Assembly (NCBI RefSeq): GCF_047496725.1
Contig: NC_132983.1
Span: 6,363,501-6,427,500, forward strand
From: Anoplolepis gracilipes
Taxonomy: Eukaryota; Arthropoda; Insecta; Hymenoptera; Formicidae
Reading direction: 5' to 3'
Length of the DNA stretch: 64,000 bases
Positions 60,016 through 64,000 of the stretch are shown in pieces; within the stretch, counting starts at the first letter, position 1; each line of letters opens with the position of its first letter. The translations under genes and the position numbers were made by a program. A model generated the notes under the pieces. It was not told the DNA's origin. It worked only from the letters and a program-made list of their open reading frames with translations, and made no database searches.

Positions 60016-60653
60016 AATAGGGAGTTTGCATTAAAAAAAATACATTTTTTATATATGTAATTTAAATATATATTATTATAAATTTATTTATAAGAAAATT
60101 TTAAATTTTAATCAATAGGAAGGTATTAAGAAATTAAATTAAAATTTAATAAAATTTAAATTGTGAGAAAACGATTTTGATTGGTTGGAGGGCGTGACGT
60201 CACAGTGCAATAGTTTCAAACGTTTGTTTTCTGTATTCTGTATTGCGATATTCGGTCCATTCTTGATCTCGAGGTACAAAGAAAAACAATTTATTGGCTG
60301 TTATAATTGTTGTACTTTTACATAAAACAGGTTTTGTACGTGTTACCTTTGCCCATTTTCACAATAACTCGATGTTTTAATAAATAAAAATAGTGTGTTG
60401 TCACTGTATATATTGGTTAGGGAGACGCTATTTAGCGCTATTAGCGTCTCCCCGAATGCAGATATTGCACTGTGACGTCACATCGCGTTCGGGAGGACTC
60501 GGTCGTTTCCGGATCGTATTGGACAATTTCAAATAATGTAATTTTTATTATTAATTTTCTCGCTTAATTTGCATTAAAAAATTAATTACATTTAAAACTA
60601 TATATAAATTATAAAATGCAATTGTTTTTCAAAATCATGCAAACTCCCTATTA
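60016..60653. mobile_element. ~0.64-kb TIR MITE family, copy C (complete)
   Basis: AATAGGGAGTTTGCATTAAA on the left and ATGCAAACTCCCTATT on the right are inverted ends. The interior includes GGAGGGCGTGACGTCACAGT, a TTTGTTTTCTGTATTCTG segment absent from copy A, and the central foldback GGGAGACGCTATTTAGCGC to TCTCCCC at 60421-60454. Non-coding. Confidence 0.85.
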
Positions 60654-61161
60654 TTTATCGAGAGGAAGCTTTACGTGATATTAAATAAATATGTATAATA
60701 ATATAATAATCTTGTTAGAAGAGTGGAATTACACTTTTTTTATTGTTAAAGATTTCGCTGGAAAAAGTGAATCAAAAACAGAAATGTCGTAATTAATATT
60801 TCGCAATTTGAAATGGAATGCAGCGGTCAGCGGTCTCTCGAGGAGGTCGAGTGATGTAATAAACATTACGCAAATTTAGCCTTCGGAGCTCATAATTATT
60901 TGGGATACGAAAATGCAATTACTGCTTTCCTCGATATCCTTCGCCGATGTTCCGCCGACTTTGCAATTTTACGCAACGCGGAATGAATTCACGATTCTTA
61001 GAATGTACATTTACGATGGCGACGGGATCGACGAAGGAAAAACCTCGATCTGAAAAATGATTTCTCAAAGAGCGTGACTCGGACTACAGATTACTCACTT
61101 TAATTAAATTTTATCGTGGAAAAAAAATGGATCAATTCCTTTGTCATAGAATTTGCGAGTA
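60654..61161. other. Gene-free stretch
   Basis: No exon or element end was recognised. Confidence 0.4.
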
Positions 61162-61276
61162 CACGGTAAAAAATTGTGCGTCGATACGTTAAAATTTTCT
61201 TGCGTTACCGCGTTTCGATTATTACTTCAATGTAAAATTAACATACAGCTGATATGTTATTTTATTTTTTACTGTG
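61162..61276. mobile_element. TA-flanked TIR element with CACGGTAAAAAAT ends, short copy
   Basis: TA|CACGGTAAAAAATTGTGCG on the left and ATTTTTTACTGTG|TA on the right. At 115 bp it is a deletion derivative of the family at 51238-51780, lying in the opposite orientation judged by the GTGCGTCGATACGTTAAAA subterminal block. Confidence 0.7.
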
Positions 61277-62090
61277 TAAGAAAACAATTAATTAATCATT
61301 GCATCGACTTTTTTTAAATACCATCGAATTATTAATAATGCAGAATCTATATAATTTTACATCTAAATTTTCCGCGTTGTATATTTGCAAGTAATCAACG
61401 ATGCCGGTGGGTTTTCTCAAAAGCTTATTAACTGTGGGAGGGGAGAGTTATCCGTCTTCAAAGACGAGACAGCTCTGTATCTCGTTGTCTTACGTTGTCT
61501 CGTTGTTCTGTCACGGTTCTGTCGCGATTCACCGAGGAGCCTGCGTGACGTCACGACGTATTATATTTCGCTTATCGGCGCCGGATGCCGATTCCTCGTT
61601 CAACCCAGCAGCAGCATTTCAGGAATGCGAATGCCACGGTTTTCTGCGACGACGCGAAGATGAAGACGACGACCTTCGCCCCGGAGATCGGCTTTGCTCC
61701 AGAGGCTAATCGATATACCTTCTACGCATTACGCCTCGTCCGTCGTTTCCGCTCTTTTCGCGTCACCGGGGGTATCATGTGAGGTGATGGTCTCGTTCAA
61801 CTTCCGGTTGAAACATACACCGTTTGCATCATGCTCGTTTGTTAATTCCGTAATTTAATTAAACGTATTATACATTTTTAACCGTGTCTCTTTTTGACAT
61901 CTTTAATTACCTTATACACAATTATGTAAAAAAAAAAAGTTGTATTCAACGAATATCTTTTTGTGAGGAATTTTTGCGCACTTTATGAATGAGAAATCAC
62001 AATATATAATAAGAAGTTATGAAAAAAAATTTGAAAAAACTAAAAACCAGTTTATATATAATTTGAAAAAGATTAATGTTCAATTTGACG
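61277..62090. other. Gene-free stretch with GC-rich open frames
   Basis: A plus-strand frame from ATG 61401 to 61709 (102 codons, MPVGFLKSLLTVGGESYPSS) and overlapping frames lie in a GC-richer island containing a CRE-like TGACGTCA (61547-61554). No domain, splice context or signal peptide was recognised. A lineage-specific or non-coding transcript is possible but unsupported. Confidence 0.3.
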
Positions 62091-63283
62091 AAAGGCTACA
62101 GCCGGATAAGCATACAAAAAGTGCCGCCGACGTGTTTTTAAATAATACTTGACCTGTCATTTCCTCACTGTAAAAGAAAATTTTCCTCAAAATTTCAGCT
62201 CTTTAACTTTATTATTTCCCGAGTTATCGAGAAAAATGTCATTTTTAGTTTTTATTTCTTTCTTCTGTCAATATTCGAGATGATCGCGTATCGATTTTTT
62301 TTCTGAATACTTATCAACGAAAGACACAAAAAAAATATTCTTTCATTAATCTCGAATAAAAACTCGACTTTTAAAAAAAGAATGAAATTAAGAAATGGCT
62401 TTTTTAACACGTTTCTTTCGAGGTTCAATCATCAAACTTTTATAAAATACACTTTTTATAGGTCTCAATACTCTCAAATTTTTTCAATTCTTTCGAGTTG
62501 ATGCAACATGGTGGAAAAAAATAAAAATCTTTTTTTTATTATTATTTTTTGATAATAGGACGGAAAATTATTTATTTTTCTTGTCATCTCTTCTCTATAA
62601 TTATAATAGTAATGATAAGAGTAATAATGATAATTGTAATAGTTAGAATTACACTACAAAATAGAAATATTTTTTATGCAAAAACAATTCTCAAAAATTA
62701 CAACTTTTAGATTTTTTTTGCATAAAAAATATTTCTATCCTGCAGTATAATTATAACTATTACAATTATTATAATTACTACTATAATTATTATACCAGAA
62801 AATTAATAATTTTACGTCTTATTACTAAAAAATAATTGAAAAAAAAGATTTTCCATTTTCCTCATCATGTTGCACCAGCTCGAAAAAATTGAAAAAATTT
62901 GAGCGTATTGAGACATATAAATAGAGTATTCTATAAAAGTTTGGTGATTGAATCTCGAAAGGAACGTGTTAAAAAAGTCATTTCTTAATTTCATTCTTTT
63001 TTCAAAAATCGAGCTTTTATTCGAGATTAATGAAAAAATATTTTTTTTGTGTCTTTCGTTGATAAGTATTCCGAAAAAAATCGATATGGAATCATCTCAA
63101 ATATTTACAGAAAAGAAAAATAAAAACTGAAAATGATGTTTTTCTCGATAACTAGAAGAAATAATAAAGTTAGGGAGCTGAAATTTTGAGGAAATTTTTT
63201 TTTACAGCGAGGAAATGACAGGCCAAATGTTATTTCAAAACTCGTCGGGGGCACTTTTAGTATGCTTATCCGGCTATAGCCTT
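62091..63283. mobile_element. ~1.2-kb long foldback element, copy 4 (complete)
   Basis: Ends AAAGGCTACAGCCGGATAAG and CTTATCCGGCTATAGCCTTT enclose two ~590-base inverted arms. Arm markers match copy 1 (GATGATCGCGTATCGAT left, ATCGATATGGAATCATC right), so it has the same orientation. The interior is nearly identical to copy 3. Non-coding. Confidence 0.9.
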
Positions 63284-64000
63284 TCACAGAAAGGCATTGA
63301 ATTTTTCTTATTTTCAATCTGTTATTTTGAATATGTCTACACTCTTTACAAAACGATTTGGTAGATTTGAAAAGTACATACGTATAAAGATTCTAATTTA
63401 TTGTCAATCAATTCAATCTTCATATTATCAATAATATATCAGATTAAAGTCGCTAAAGTCGCTCCGGCACTTTTCCGAGCTCGATCGAACGACCGGTTAT
63501 TATCCAGAAATTGTGTATTTCTCTTCTCTGTGATTGGGGCTCTCGTATATATGTAATACAGTTTGTCGCGGCCATCAGAACATTGCGGATCGATGTTATG
63601 ACAATAACCGAGCGCGGTAGCGTATATTCTTTTCAAAACATCGCCTCTCTTCGTTTATACGAGGATGATCCTGGCTCTCTACTGCAGGAAATCGTACACC
63701 CTGGTGGCAGCTACGGCTATATATGAAAAGAGAGATTTGCGTCGCTACATTAAAATCCATTTTTCTCTCTTTCTCTTTCTATTCTCGAGTTGGTCCTCCG
63801 AACAATTTTATATACGGTGATAGAGAATAACGTGCGCGAATGAAAAAAAAGTTATATTTCCGGAAATACGGCAAAAATTGACATAGTCCGGAGATAAATT
63901 TGCAAAATATTATTTCAGCTTTTTAAGTATTATATATTAGACATATTAAAAGATCTGTGACACTATACCGATATTAATTAGAGATTTGACACAAAAACCT
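63284..64000. other. Gene-free right edge
   Basis: A balanced-GC part at 63440-63730 contains short frames on both strands. None could be tied to a known protein or to splice sites. Confidence 0.35.

Noticed and set aside
61401..61709. 102-codon ATG-led frame in a GC-rich island
   Set aside because: Two other overlapping frames are equally open and nothing supports translation of this one.
38711..63130. Recurrent ~60-codon frames (LFEINEKIFFLCLSLISIPK) in the foldback copies
   Set aside because: Frames recur because the elements are repeats. They start at different points, and arm complementarity explains the antisense partners.

Overview
The window looks like nuclear DNA of an insect, most likely a hymenopteran and plausibly an ant. 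It is AT-rich with small CpG-rich islands. It has GT-AG introns, abundant CT/GA, TA and TAA microsatellites, a short TTAGG array (the arthropod telomere unit), a CYP3-clan P450 and many small inverted-repeat transposons. No bacterial, viral or CRISPR-like content is visible. Assignment to ants is inference from overall character.

Four genes or gene fragments have good coding support. (1) An intronless cytochrome P450 (2324-3835, +) lies between two near-identical ~475-bp direct repeats 4.79 kb apart, the signature of a tandemly duplicated P450 unit. (2) Ribosomal protein eS7/RpS7 (26012-26973, -) has four coding exons and a 5'TOP-like non-coding first exon at 27316-27350. (3) A C1orf50/DUF2452 homologue (27932-28800, +) has four exons and is divergent from RpS7 across ~0.58 kb. 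(4) DNAJC11 (30108-33239, -) has eight coding exons that splice to a 559-residue protein, and it converges on the C1orf50 gene. The central 26-33.3 kb is therefore a compact housekeeping cluster.

Two further genes are seen only in part. A plus-strand gene with long introns probably starts at a CpG-rich leader with a splice donor (41690-41983). It may include a polyQ exon (46260-46379) and an exon carrying an IKQEP motif and a Ser/Pro-rich stretch (49504-49636). Its identity is unknown, but it has the look of a transcription regulator. On the minus strand, a TATA-box promoter at about 20.97 kb leads to a leader exon whose only ATG sits directly on a splice donor (20725); the downstream exons were not found.

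The rest is intergenic or intronic DNA rich in short non-autonomous mobile elements. There are two hAT-like elements with 8-bp target duplications (14432-15035, 35013-35582); the second was partly amplified into a ~497-bp tandem array. There are four copies of a ~1.2-kb long foldback element (37.9, 53.4, 56.5 and 62.1 kb). There are three copies of a ~0.53-0.64-kb TIR family (21.7, 49.9, 60.0 kb) that shares a core with a ~119-bp hairpin family (14.8, 27.5, 34.3 kb). There are also two TTAA-flanked piggyBac-like foldbacks (44.6, 46.6 kb), two TA-flanked elements with CACAGTAAAAAAT ends (51.2, 61.2 kb) and single-copy foldbacks at 0.57, 16.1 and 33.5 kb. No transposase gene was seen, so all would depend on enzymes encoded elsewhere. 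No tRNA, rRNA or known microRNA was recognised by eye.
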